Shown here: positions 42,754 through 51,971 of the stretch, piece by piece
How the letters are laid out: each line of letters starts with the position of its first letter
Numbering within the stretch: position 1 is the stretch's first letter
Origin: Sphingopyxis sp. YR583
Lineage (GTDB): Bacteria > Pseudomonadota > Alphaproteobacteria > Sphingomonadales > Sphingomonadaceae
Direction: 5' to 3'
Assembly (NCBI RefSeq): GCF_900108295.1
Contig: NZ_FNWK01000001.1
Location: forward strand, 1,984,001-2,048,000
Length of the DNA: 64,000 nucleotides
Notes under the pieces: generated by a model
Database searches by the model: none
What the model saw: the letters and a program-made list of their open reading frames with translations, nothing else
What the model was told of the DNA's origin: nothing
Translations under genes and position numbers: made by a program

Positions 42754-44691
42754 ATGCGAGGGACCGTATTCAGCCGGCTGCGGCTCGGCACCACAAAGCT
42801 TTTGCGCGACCAGCGCGGCAACGCTTTCATGCTGACTGCCGCCGCGATCGTGCCGGTGATCGGCATCGTCGGATCGGCGGTCGATATCGGCCGCGCCTAT
42901 ATGACGCAATTGCGCCTGCAGCAGGCCTGCGACTCGGGTGTGCTCGCGGGACGGCGCGCGATGGCGAACGGAACCTATAGCGACGCGGCGAAGGCCGAGG
43001 CGTCGAAGATGTTCAATTTTAACTTTCCCGAACAAAAATATGGCAGCACCGCGATCAGCTTTTCCAGCCGGTCGGTCAACGCGTCGGACGTCGAAGCGAG
43101 CGCATCAGCGATCCTTCCGACCGCGCTGATGTTTATTTTCGGCAAGGACGAGTTCCGCCTGGCGGCCAATTGCACCGCAAAGCTCGAAATTTCGAACGTC
43201 GATGTGATGATGGTGCTCGACGTCACCGGATCGATGGCAAGCAAGGCCGTCTCCACCGACAAGCAGACCAAGATTGTGGCGCTGCGCGCCGCGGCGGTCG
43301 ACTTTTTCGACACGCTGACCAGCGCCGATATCGGCGATGGCCGCCTGCGCTTCGGCGTTGTTCCGTATAGTTCGTCGGTCAATGTCGGCCAGATCCTGAT
43401 CGCCAAAAATTCAGACTGGATCGCGAACAGCGACCTGCTGCCGTCGCGCACCCCGGTGTTCAAATATGTGAATCCGGAGACGACGACCGGAACGGATTAT
43501 GTCGAAAGCGCTCAGACCACCGACGCGAGTTGGACGAACGACGGCACGGTTACGGCCAAGGACAAAAAGACATGTGAAGGGTTTGCAAAGCCCGCCGATA
43601 CGTCGCCATCGCCCGATGGGTCGCCGAACTTCAATCAGACGGCACGCTATGAGGACGGTCACGGCAAGCGGACGACCACCTATAACCAGGTGCAGAAATA
43701 TGTTTATCGCACCTATCAATATAGCTGGTCGTCCAGCAAATGTCGTCTTCAATACAAGAATGTGCGCTTCACGCGTACCTATGTGACGACGACCGTCGAT
43801 TATAAGAGCGACATCTTCGACAATAAATATATCTATGAAGACCGCAACTTCGACGTCACCGCGCTGAAGACCGGGGGCAATCTCGATACCGATACGGCTG
43901 ATAGCGGACAATCCTATTCGGCGTCGTGGGGCGGATGCATCATCGAACGTGCGACAATGCCGTTTGCCGCGAACGAAACCGCGCCGTCGGATGCGTATGA
44001 CATGGACATCGACATGGTGCCCACCACCTCGGGCGACGATGCCGTCGATACGCAGTGGAAAATGTTCCTGCCAGCGGTGACCTTCCCACGCAATCAGCAG
44101 GCGGTCTCCAGCTCCGACAGCGCCGACAAGAATAATTTTGTCGAAATGGGCGGCGATTATGCCGCATGCCCCGCTGCCGCGAAGAATCTGACCACGATGA
44201 CGTCGGACGATCTCGACGATTTCACCGACTATATCGCGACGCTGCAGCCCAAGGGCTATACCTATCATGACGCCGGCATGGCGTGGGGTGCGCGGTTTAT
44301 TTCGCCGACCGGTCTTTTCGCCACCGAAAATGCACTGCCCGCCAACGGCCGGCCGGTCAGCCGTCATATCGTCTTCATGACCGACGGCGAGATGGTTACG
44401 CCGCGCGCCAACCTGTCGCACCAGGGGCACGAACGTTCGATGGCGCGCATCGGCGCGTCGAGCGACGACAATGCCGTCGCGCGGCACAACAACCGCTTCG
44501 TGCAATTGTGCCGGGCGGCGCGTGCGCGCGGCGTCACCATCTGGGTCGTGTCGTTCGGTGTGGGTACCAACACCAATTTGAACAGCTGCGCCTCGTCGGG
44601 GCAGGCTTTCGAAGCCGATAACGCCGAGCAGCTCAACGAACAGTTCCAGGCGATCGCGCGTCAGATTTCCAAGCTGAGGCTGTCGCAATGA
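42754..44691 (+). CDS. TadG-like membrane protein with von Willebrand A domain
   Basis: The 645-residue protein has an N-terminal TadE/TadG-type prepilin segment (RDQRGNAFMLTAAAIVPVIG, membrane helix 24-44) and a vWA domain whose MIDAS motif is DVTGSM at residues 156-161. A large insertion with Tyr-rich segments (YRTYQYSWSSSKCRLQYKN) and further MIDAS-like MTDGEM and VVSFGVGT segments follow. It is likely exposed in the periplasm as part of a tight-adherence pilus apparatus. The 3' end overlaps the TadE gene (ATGA). No pilin or TadA/B/C genes are in the window. Confidence 0.9.
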   Translation: MRGTVFSRLRLGTTKLLRDQRGNAFMLTAAAIVPVIGIVGSAVDIGRAYMTQLRLQQACDSGVLAGRRAMANGTYSDAAKAEASKMFNFNFPEQKYGSTAISFSSRSVNASDVEASASAILPTALMFIFGKDEFRLAANCTAKLEISNVDVMMVLDVTGSMASKAVSTDKQTKIVALRAAAVDFFDTLTSADIGDGRLRFGVVPYSSSVNVGQILIAKNSDWIANSDLLPSRTPVFKYVNPETTTGTDYVESAQTTDASWTNDGTVTAKDKKTCEGFAKPADTSPSPDGSPNFNQTARYEDGHGKRTTTYNQVQKYVYRTYQYSWSSSKCRLQYKNVRFTRTYVTTTVDYKSDIFDNKYIYEDRNFDVTALKTGGNLDTDTADSGQSYSASWGGCIIERATMPFAANETAPSDAYDMDIDMVPTTSGDDAVDTQWKMFLPAVTFPRNQQAVSSSDSADKNNFVEMGGDYAACPAAAKNLTTMTSDDLDDFTDYIATLQPKGYTYHDAGMAWGARFISPTGLFATENALPANGRPVSRHIVFMTDGEMVTPRANLSHQGHERSMARIGASSDDNAVARHNNRFVQLCRAARARGVTIWVVSFGVGTNTNLNSCASSGQAFEADNAEQLNEQFQAIARQISKLRLSQ

Positions 44692-45251
44692 TCCGCGCAC
44701 TCTTCCGCCGCCTGCGCCGTAACAAGCGCGGCGCGGCGATGGTCGAATTCGCGCTGACCGCCCCGGTCTTCCTGCTCATCCTGCTCGGGATATTCGACTA
44801 TTGCTGGCAGATGTACGCGCAGCAGGTTCTGCAGGGCGCGGTCGCCAAGGCCGGTCGCGACGCGACGCTCGAGGCGCATTCGCTCGACCAGCAGGCACTC
44901 GACGAGGCGGTCGAGACGCAAGTGAAGAAGGTGTTCAAGGACGCCACGGTGACCTTCAACCGGCGTACCTTCGATGACTTCAGCGATATCAAACCGCTGC
45001 GCTGGGAAGACCGGAACGGCAATCATGAGCAGGATCCCTCGCCCATCGATTGCTGGGAGGATGGCGGCCGGCAGGGCAATGGCGGCGCCGACGACGTCGT
45101 CCAATATACGGCGTCGATGAAGTTCGACCGCGTCCTACCCGTGTGGCGGATGCTGGGCCAGCCGCAATCCAAGACCCTCACTGCCACGACCCTGCTGCGC
45201 AACCAGCCGTTCGCGGTCGGCGGCGACGTCATACCGGAGGAATGCGGATGA
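44688..45251 (+). CDS. TadE-like pilus assembly protein
   Basis: The 187-residue protein has the TadE signature near the N-terminus: NKRGAAMVEFALTAPVFLLI leading directly into a transmembrane helix, with a conserved Glu at the pseudopilin position +5. The rest is a periplasmic domain with aromatic and acidic residues. It is translationally coupled on both sides: ATGA from the TadG-like gene and GGAGG before the next ATG. Confidence 0.92.
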   Translation: MIRALFRRLRRNKRGAAMVEFALTAPVFLLILLGIFDYCWQMYAQQVLQGAVAKAGRDATLEAHSLDQQALDEAVETQVKKVFKDATVTFNRRTFDDFSDIKPLRWEDRNGNHEQDPSPIDCWEDGGRQGNGGADDVVQYTASMKFDRVLPVWRMLGQPQSKTLTATTLLRNQPFAVGGDVIPEECG

Positions 45252-45907
45252 GCCTCTTGTCCAACCTCCATCGCCGCGCGCGTGCTACGGCGCGCCGGCT
45301 GGCGCACAATGTTCGCGCCGCGGTGCTACTCGAAATGGCCTTTGCCATTCCCTTTCTCGTGCTCGTCGGTTTCGGCGGGCTGGAGATCGCCAATCTGACG
45401 CTGACTCACACGCGCATCAGCCAGCTCGCGCTCAACACCGCGGATAATGCGGCGCGGATCGCGGCGGGCAGCAATCTGACGCTGCCGGAGATTCGCGAGG
45501 TCGACATCAACGAGGTGTTTGCGGGTGCCGAACGGCAGGCCGCCAGTCTCAACCTGCGGAGCAACGGCCGCATCATTCTCTCGAGCCTCGAGCGCAATGC
45601 GACGAACGGCCAGACGATCAAGTGGCAGCGCTGCTTTGGCGACATGCGCGTTCCCTCGGCCTTCGGGGTCGAAGGCACCGGTAAGAACGACAATAATTTC
45701 CAGGGCATGGGGCCGGTCGGTCGCGAAGTGAAAGCAGCGGCTGGAACGGCGGTGATGTTCGTCGAAATCACCTATGAATATCAGCCGCTTCTCTATGGCA
45801 AGGTGCTGGGCGACAGGACGATCCACACGACCGCCGCCTATAATGTTCGCGAAGCGCGCGACCTTTCGGGGGTCAAGGCTCCCGGCACCAAGGCTAGCTG
45901 CACCTGA
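45248..45907 (+). CDS. Second TadE/TadG-like pseudopilin
   Basis: The 219-residue protein opens with a basic stretch followed by AVLLEMAFAIPFLVLVGFGG, the pseudopilin-type helix with Glu in the processed position. The periplasmic part has LEIANLTLTHTRISQLALNTADNAARIAAG, typical of TadG-like minor pseudopilins. The start at 45248 is favoured by GGAGG 7 nt upstream and an ATGA overlap; the ATG at 45242 is only 1 nt from that site. A hairpin downstream may terminate the three-gene unit. Confidence 0.9.
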   Translation: MSLLSNLHRRARATARRLAHNVRAAVLLEMAFAIPFLVLVGFGGLEIANLTLTHTRISQLALNTADNAARIAAGSNLTLPEIREVDINEVFAGAERQAASLNLRSNGRIILSSLERNATNGQTIKWQRCFGDMRVPSAFGVEGTGKNDNNFQGMGPVGREVKAAAGTAVMFVEITYEYQPLLYGKVLGDRTIHTTAAYNVREARDLSGVKAPGTKASCT

Positions 45908-45927
45908 CGCCGGATTCGCGTCGGCGT
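45907..45927 (+). terminator. Weak hairpin after the TadE/TadG unit
   Basis: ACGCCG (45907-45912) pairs with CGGCGT (45922-45927) immediately at the stop codon of the last Tad-like gene. The stem is short and there is no U-run, so this is a tentative terminator. Confidence 0.35.
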
Positions 45928-45976
45928 TGATCGGGCATTTATTCGCGGCATCGGGGCTGCTATCGGCGGCGCATCG

Positions 45977-46885
45977 ATGACTGCCACCCATCCTCCCGAT
46001 AGCCAGCTCAGCGGATTCGTCGCGCTGTTGCCCTCTGCGGCGCGCCCCTATGCGCTGCTCGCGCGGTTCGACCGGCCGATCGGCTGGTGGCTGCTCTATT
46101 GGCCGTGCGCCTGGGCGCTCGCGCTTGGTGGCGGCGCGGTCAGCCACTGGCCGCTGTTCCTGTGGTTGCTCGCCGGCGCGATCGCGATGCGCGGGGCGGG
46201 CTGCGTCTATAACGACATCGTCGATCGCGACCTCGACGCGAAAGTGGCGCGGACGGCTTCGCGGCCGGTCGCGAGCGGGGCGGTGTCGGTGCGCAACGCC
46301 TTGCTGTGGACATTATTCTTGTCGCTCGTCGGCCTGCTCGTGCTGCTGCAATTGCCGCGCCCGGCGCAGATCGTCGCGCTTGGCAGCCTGATCCTCGTCG
46401 CCGGTTATCCCTTTATGAAGCGGATCACCTGGTGGCCGCAGGCGTGGCTCGGCCTCGTCTTCAGCTGGGGCGCCCTCGTCGCATGGGTTGCCGTCGGCGG
46501 GCAGGACGGTGTTGCGCTGCCCTTGCTCTATGTCGGCTGTATCGCGTGGGTGATCGGGTATGACACCATCTATGCGTTGCAGGATATCGAGGACGATATG
46601 CTGATCGGCGTGAAATCGAGCGCGCGCGCAATGGGACGCCATGTGAAGGGCGGCGTGGCGCTATGCTATGCGGTCGCGCTTGGATGCTGGGGCGGGGCGC
46701 TGTGGGCGGTGCGGCCCGATCCGCTGGTGTTGATCGCGCTGTTGCCCGCCGCAGTGCATCTGACGGGGCAGGTCGTGACGCTCGACCCGGCGAATGGCGA
46801 GGATGCGTTGGCGAAGTTCCGCAGCAATCGTTTCGCGGGCCTGCTGGTCTTTGCCGCGATGCTGGTCGTGGGAATGGCGCCCTAG
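45977..46885 (+). CDS. ubiA: 4-hydroxybenzoate polyprenyltransferase
   Basis: This 302-residue integral membrane prenyltransferase of ubiquinone biosynthesis has about eight helices. The two aspartate motifs that bind the polyprenyl diphosphate are visible: NDIVDRDLDAKVARTASRP (Asp80, Asp83, Asp87) and YDTIYALQDIEDD around 196-208. It ends three nt before the convergent smc stop, so the two genes share essentially no intergenic space. Confidence 0.96.
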   Translation: MTATHPPDSQLSGFVALLPSAARPYALLARFDRPIGWWLLYWPCAWALALGGGAVSHWPLFLWLLAGAIAMRGAGCVYNDIVDRDLDAKVARTASRPVASGAVSVRNALLWTLFLSLVGLLVLLQLPRPAQIVALGSLILVAGYPFMKRITWWPQAWLGLVFSWGALVAWVAVGGQDGVALPLLYVGCIAWVIGYDTIYALQDIEDDMLIGVKSSARAMGRHVKGGVALCYAVALGCWGGALWAVRPDPLVLIALLPAAVHLTGQVVTLDPANGEDALAKFRSNRFAGLLVFAAMLVVGMAP

Positions 46886-46887
46886 GG

Positions 46888-49800
46888 CTATTCCGCCGCG
46901 AGCAGTTCCTCGGCGCCGCCGAGGTCGACCGATACGAGGCGCGACACGCCGCGCTCGATCATCGTCACGCCGAACAGGCGGTGCATGCGCGCCATCGTCA
47001 CTGCATTGTGGGTGACGATCAGATAGCGCGTATTGGTTTCGCGGCTCATCCGGTCGAGCAGGTCGCAGAAACGCTCGATATTGGCGTCGTCGAGCGGCGC
47101 GTCGACCTCGTCGAGGACGCAGATCGGTGCGGGGTTGGTGAGGAATAGCCCAAAGATGAGCGCGACGGCTGTCAGCGCCTGTTCGCCGCCCGAAAGCAGG
47201 GTCAGTGTGCCGAGACGCTTGCCCGGCGGCTGGGCCATGATTTCGAGACCGGCTTCGAGCGGATCGTCGGAATCGACGAGTTCGAGATGCGCCTGCCCGC
47301 CGTTGAACAAGGTCGTGAACAGTCGCTGGAAATGACCGTTCACCGCCTCGAAGGCCGCGAGCAGCCGCGCGCGGCCTTCGCGGTTGAGGCTGCCGATCGA
47401 TCCGCGGAGGCGGTTCACCGCCTGCGTCAATTCCTCGATCTCGGCGGCGTTTTTTTCGCGCTCGGTATCGAGTTCGACCAGTTCGTCGGCGGCGACGAGA
47501 TTCACCGGACCGAGCCGCTCGCGGTCCGATATCAACCGGTCATGCTGCGACGATTCGGCGTTCGCGTCGCCGACGCTCGCGCTCTCGAACCCGGCCTTTT
47601 GCGGCAATAGTGGCGGCGGACATTCGAAACGCTCGCCCGACAGGCGCCCCATCTCGATACGGCGAAGCTCGGCATTTTCGGATCGGGCGACCGCTCCCGC
47701 GCGGGTTTCTCGCGCGGCGGCAACGCGCTCGCGGATGGCGTTCAGTGCGGTTTCGGCCTCGCGCAATGCCGCCTCGGCGGCGCGTTCCTGCGCTTCGGCG
47801 GCGGCGACCTTTTCGCGTAGCGCCGCCTGCTGCGCCTCGGCCTCGATGCGTTGTTCGGCGAGCTTTGCCGGGGCGTCGGCCAGCTTCGCGGCTTCGGCGG
47901 CAAGCGCATCGGCGCGCTTGTCCATTTCGGTGACGCGGCGTGCTGCCTCGCCCGCGCGCGCCTTCCAGCTCTTGATCTCGGCGCTCACCACCGCTTGTCG
48001 TTCGCTGAGCGATGCGAGCGTGCGTTCATGCGCGGCGAGCGCGTCCCGGGCGGCATTGGCGTCGGTGCGGGCGCGATCGGCCGCCTGCTCCTCGGCTTCG
48101 AGCGCGGCGCGAGCGATGCTGTCGTCGGGCAGCGCGGCGAGTGCGGCTTCCTGCGCCGAGAGCGTTTCGGCGGCTTCCTTCGCCGCGTCGGCGATCTCGG
48201 CGAGGCGGCGATCGAACAGCGCCGCAGCGTCGCGGTGGCGATCGAGCGCCGCCTGCGCCTGATCGGCGGCGCGGAGCGCCGTGCGGCGGCCTTCGTCGGC
48301 TGCGGCCAGTGCCTTGCGTGCCGCAGCTGCGGCCTGGGTCAGTTCCGACGCCTTCGCGGCGGCGGCGTCGCGGCGGTCGCGCAGCTCCTGTACGCCAAGC
48401 TCGACCTGCGGGCGCTGCGCCGCGAGTTCGTCGAGGCGGTTCTGGCGTTGCAACCTTTCGGTCGCGGTCGGGCCATCGCCGCGGGTTACAAAGCCGTCCC
48501 AGCGGCGCATCACGCCATCGGTGGTGACGAGGCGCTGACCGACCGCGAGCGGCTGGCCTTCGTCGCTTTTCGCAACCGCGACTTGTTCCAGGCGGCGGGC
48601 GAGCGCGGCGGGGGCCTTCACATATTCGGCGAGCGCTTTGGTGCCGGCGGGAAGTGCCGGGTCGCCCTTCGCCGCAGCGGCACCGCCCCAGCTGCGCGCC
48701 GCGTCCCGGTCGGTGCCGGCGTTCAGATCATCGCCGAGCGCAGCGGCGAGCGCCGCCTCGTAACCCGGGGCGACGCGGAGCTGGTCGAGGATGCGATCGT
48801 CGTCGCTGCGCGCGGCGGCGAGCGCGCGCTCGAGCGTCGACGCCTCGCCTTCGAGTGCGGCGAGCGCCGCGCGCGCTTCGGCAAGGCCCGCTTCGGCGCT
48901 CGCGAGGTCTGCGGCCGTCGCTTCGCGGTCGGCTTCTGCGCCGTGCAATGCGCCTTCGGCGGCGGCGATCGCCGCCTCGGCCGCGTCGGCAGTTTTTACG
49001 CTTTCTGCCTGTCTGGCGGCGAGCGCGGCGCTGTCGCCGAGCGCCGCGATTTCGGCATCGACGCGGGCCTTGTCGCCCGCAACGCGGCGCACGGCGGCTT
49101 CCGCACTGTCGCGGGCGGAAACCGCGATGCGCCGGTCGGCCGCTTCGCTCGCGGCCTTCGCGCGCGCCTGCGCCAATGCGACCTCGGCATCGCGAAGGCG
49201 GGCCTGCGCTGCGAGATTGGCTTCGGCAAGGGCAGTCTTTCCGGCGTCGTGTCCGGCGATGTCCTGCGCGAGGGATTTGGTTTCGGTGTCGAGTGCGGTC
49301 AGCGCGGCATGCGCCTCGCGCGCCAGTTCGCCTTCGTGGTTGCGGTCGTCGGCGAGCCGGGCTTGCTGTTTCGCAAGATCCTCGAGCCGCTGGAGAGCCG
49401 CGCGCTCTTCGCCCTGTAGCCGGACCTGCGTTGCAGTCGCTTCGGCGAGCGCGTCGCGCTGCGCCTGTGCATCGCTGCGTGCCGCGGCGACGCGCGTCGC
49501 GACTTCGGTCTGGGCCTTCGATATGATTTCGAGTTCGTCCTGCGCGGTCTTCACCGCGGCCTCGGCGGCGTCGGAGTCGCGGCGTGCCTGATCGGCGGCG
49601 GCGGCGGCGTCGCGCCAGCGCGCATAGATCAGCCGTCCCTCGGCAATGCGGATGTCGTCGCTGAGCTTCTTGTATTTCTCCGCCGCGCGCGCCTGCCGGC
49701 GCAGCGCATTGGCACGCACCTCCATGTCCGCGACGATTTCGGACAGGCGCGTGAGGTTGGTCTCGGTCGCGCGCAGCTTCTGCTCGGCGTCCTTGCGGCG

Positions 49801-50331
49801 GACGTGCAGGCCTGCGATGCCAGCAGCTTCTTCGAGCATCGCACGGCGGTCGGTGGGCTTGGCGGCGATGACGTTCGCGATCTTGCCCTGGCTGACGAGC
49901 GCGGGGCTGTGTGCGCCGGTCGCGGCATCGGCGAAGATCAGCGCCACATCCTTCGCGCGCACGTCGCGGCCGTTGGCACGGTACGCCGAACCCGCGCCGC
50001 GTTCGATACGGCGGATGACTTCCAGATCGTCGCCGTCGCTCGAGTCCGACAGGCCGGCGACGAGTGCGCCCTCGGTATCGCAATGGAGCGCGACCTCGGC
50101 AAAATCGCGCGCCGGGCGCGACGAGGTGCCGGCGAAGATGACATCCTCCATCCCGCCGCCGCGCATCGACTTGGCGCTGGATTCGCCCATCACCCAGCGG
50201 ATCGCCTCAAGCAGGTTCGACTTGCCGCAGCCATTGGGGCCGACGACGCCGGTCAGCCCGGGTTCGATGCGCAGTTCGGTGGGTTCGACGAAGGATTTGA
50301 AACCGGTAAGGCGCAGCCGCTTTATCTGCAC
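46888..50331 (-). CDS. smc: Chromosome partition protein SMC
   Basis: The 1147-residue ATPase has Walker A GPNGCGKS (31-38), a long coiled coil, a hinge (about 500-660, with LRVAPGYEAALAAALGDDLN), a second coiled coil, the signature LLSGGEQALTAVALIF and Walker B ICVLDEVDAPLDDAN near the C-terminus. It condenses and segregates the chromosome together with ScpAB, which are not in this window. The start is GTG (50331) with GGGGGATCCC before it. The gene lies in the mutY-DUF721-DsbA-smc block common in alphaproteobacteria. Confidence 0.97.
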   Translation of the reverse strand: MQIKRLRLTGFKSFVEPTELRIEPGLTGVVGPNGCGKSNLLEAIRWVMGESSAKSMRGGGMEDVIFAGTSSRPARDFAEVALHCDTEGALVAGLSDSSDGDDLEVIRRIERGAGSAYRANGRDVRAKDVALIFADAATGAHSPALVSQGKIANVIAAKPTDRRAMLEEAAGIAGLHVRRKDAEQKLRATETNLTRLSEIVADMEVRANALRRQARAAEKYKKLSDDIRIAEGRLIYARWRDAAAAADQARRDSDAAEAAVKTAQDELEIISKAQTEVATRVAAARSDAQAQRDALAEATATQVRLQGEERAALQRLEDLAKQQARLADDRNHEGELAREAHAALTALDTETKSLAQDIAGHDAGKTALAEANLAAQARLRDAEVALAQARAKAASEAADRRIAVSARDSAEAAVRRVAGDKARVDAEIAALGDSAALAARQAESVKTADAAEAAIAAAEGALHGAEADREATAADLASAEAGLAEARAALAALEGEASTLERALAAARSDDDRILDQLRVAPGYEAALAAALGDDLNAGTDRDAARSWGGAAAAKGDPALPAGTKALAEYVKAPAALARRLEQVAVAKSDEGQPLAVGQRLVTTDGVMRRWDGFVTRGDGPTATERLQRQNRLDELAAQRPQVELGVQELRDRRDAAAAKASELTQAAAAARKALAAADEGRRTALRAADQAQAALDRHRDAAALFDRRLAEIADAAKEAAETLSAQEAALAALPDDSIARAALEAEEQAADRARTDANAARDALAAHERTLASLSERQAVVSAEIKSWKARAGEAARRVTEMDKRADALAAEAAKLADAPAKLAEQRIEAEAQQAALREKVAAAEAQERAAEAALREAETALNAIRERVAAARETRAGAVARSENAELRRIEMGRLSGERFECPPPLLPQKAGFESASVGDANAESSQHDRLISDRERLGPVNLVAADELVELDTEREKNAAEIEELTQAVNRLRGSIGSLNREGRARLLAAFEAVNGHFQRLFTTLFNGGQAHLELVDSDDPLEAGLEIMAQPPGKRLGTLTLLSGGEQALTAVALIFGLFLTNPAPICVLDEVDAPLDDANIERFCDLLDRMSRETNTRYLIVTHNAVTMARMHRLFGVTMIERGVSRLVSVDLGGAEELLAAE

Positions 50332-50467
50332 GGGATCCCCCCGTGCAGCTCAGCGAATCGGAGCTGGTGCAACCTTGTCGTCACATATCCCCCATGCAGC
50401 CGTCATGCCGCGCGGCGGGGGGAGTCGCAAGGGGGGTAAGGTTAACTCACCCCCTTGGAAAATTCGG

Positions 50468-51208
50468 TCAGCGGGCACCCATCGTGCGCAGGCGGTCGCG
50501 CAGCAGACCCCATGCCGCAACGCCTTCGACGACCTGGCCGTTGATGATGAAGGTCGGCGTGCCGGTGATCTGATATTTCTCGACCCCCGCGTTGGTGCCC
50601 TTTTCGATCGCCTCGACATTTTCGACCTTGCTCAGGCACTGCTGGATCGTCGCGGCGGGGACACCGCGCTGCTGATAGAATTGATCGATGCCCCAGCCCT
50701 TGGCGAGGGCGACGAAGCGCTGCGCGGGCGGCAATTTCATCGCTTCCTCGATCCCCGGCTGCGGTTTCGACGGACCCGCGATGAAGGCTTCATGTTCGAG
50801 GAAGGTCGCATCGGCGAGCGGGAAGAAGCGGTCGGGCGTGGTGCATTTGACGATCGCGCCGGCGATCGCGTCGACCGGGTGGAGCATGAACGGGGTCAGC
50901 TTGTACGACACGCGGCCGGTGTCGACGAAGTCGCGCTTCAGCTCTTCGTGCGAATCCTTGGCGAACTGTGCACAGTGACCGCAGGTGAAGGCGCCGAATT
51001 CTTCCAGTTTGATCGGCGCATCGGGGTTGCCCATCACGACGCCGTCGCCATCGACGCGCACGACCTGCGACCAGGTCTTGCCGGCCGGCGGGGCGACCTT
51101 GGCGACCACGTCCTTTTCCTTGGCGGGATCATCGGCGCCGCCGCCGCAGCCGGCGAGCGCAAGCGCGCCAAGCGAGGACAAGAGGGCGATACGAAGCGAT
51201 GCGGTCAT
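50468..51208 (-). CDS. DsbA-family thioredoxin lipoprotein
   Basis: The 246-residue protein has a lipobox LALAGC (Cys21) and a thioredoxin domain with the active site FTCGHC (Cys76, Cys79). Helical inserts follow, then the C-terminal GTPTFIINGQVVEG with the cis-Pro. It should oxidise or isomerise disulfides at the inner-membrane/periplasm interface. GGAGAAAG precedes the ATG. It is the partner of a second DsbA-like gene just upstream; the pair precedes smc in the same direction. Confidence 0.93.
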   Translation of the reverse strand: MTASLRIALLSSLGALALAGCGGGADDPAKEKDVVAKVAPPAGKTWSQVVRVDGDGVVMGNPDAPIKLEEFGAFTCGHCAQFAKDSHEELKRDFVDTGRVSYKLTPFMLHPVDAIAGAIVKCTTPDRFFPLADATFLEHEAFIAGPSKPQPGIEEAMKLPPAQRFVALAKGWGIDQFYQQRGVPAATIQQCLSKVENVEAIEKGTNAGVEKYQITGTPTFIINGQVVEGVAAWGLLRDRLRTMGAR

Positions 51209-51245
51209 CTTTTTCTTTCTCCACGAAAACGGGAATGCGGGGCTT

Positions 51246-51962
51246 TTACGAGGCCTTGAGCGCAAGGTCGAGTTTGGATTTGAGCGCGGGCCAGGCGGTG
51301 ACACCTGCGTTGCGGCCATTGACGAAGAAGCTGGGCGTGCCTTCGACATTGTCGGCGTTGAGGCCGATGTTGGTCATGCCCGTGAGTTCGGCCTGCGCGA
51401 CCTCGCTGTCGAGCGCGGCGTCGATCTGCGCCTGTGTATAGCCGCGCGCGCGCATCAGCGCGGTGAGGCCGGTGCCGGCGGCGATCTTGCGCGCGCGCTC
51501 GCCGGTGGTGCCTTCGAACCAGCTCTTTTTCTGTGCCTCGGTCGCTTTCTGGATCTTGGCGATCAGCGCGGGGAAATTGTTGAAGATCGCCTGATGGTTG
51601 CCCGCGAACGCACCGGGGCCGCCGCAGCGCGCGAGGAGCGCAGCGGTCATGTCGACCGGGTCGCGGACGAGGTTGCGATATTCGAACAGCACGAGCCCGC
51701 GATCGACATATCCGGTCTTGAGCGGCAGCGAGCCCGCCTTCGCGAAATCGGCGCAGACGTGGCAGGTGTAACTGAAATATTCGACCAGCTTCACCTTCGC
51801 TGCGGGGTTGCCGACCAGAAAGGCTCCGATCGGGGTGGTCGAGACGGTTTGCGACCAGAGTGTGGGCTTGGCAGGCGTCGCGGCAATCAGCGCCAGGGCG
51901 GCGCCCGAGAGGGCCAGCACCGCGGTGCGGCGGTCGAGAAGCGGGTCGTCGAAAGCGGACAT
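51246..51962 (-). CDS. DsbA-family thioredoxin, exported
   Basis: The 238-residue protein has a twin-arginine-like signal (DRRTAVLALSGAALALIAA) and a thioredoxin domain with the redox site YTCHVC (Cys67, Cys70) and the cis-Pro strand GTPSFFVNG. Possession of a CHVC rather than CGHC site suggests a different redox potential from its neighbour. It is one of two tandem DsbA-like genes, 37 bp apart, presumably co-transcribed. Confidence 0.92.
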   Translation of the reverse strand: MSAFDDPLLDRRTAVLALSGAALALIAATPAKPTLWSQTVSTTPIGAFLVGNPAAKVKLVEYFSYTCHVCADFAKAGSLPLKTGYVDRGLVLFEYRNLVRDPVDMTAALLARCGGPGAFAGNHQAIFNNFPALIAKIQKATEAQKKSWFEGTTGERARKIAAGTGLTALMRARGYTQAQIDAALDSEVAQAELTGMTNIGLNADNVEGTPSFFVNGRNAGVTAWPALKSKLDLALKAS

Positions 51963-51971
51963 CCGTCGTTC

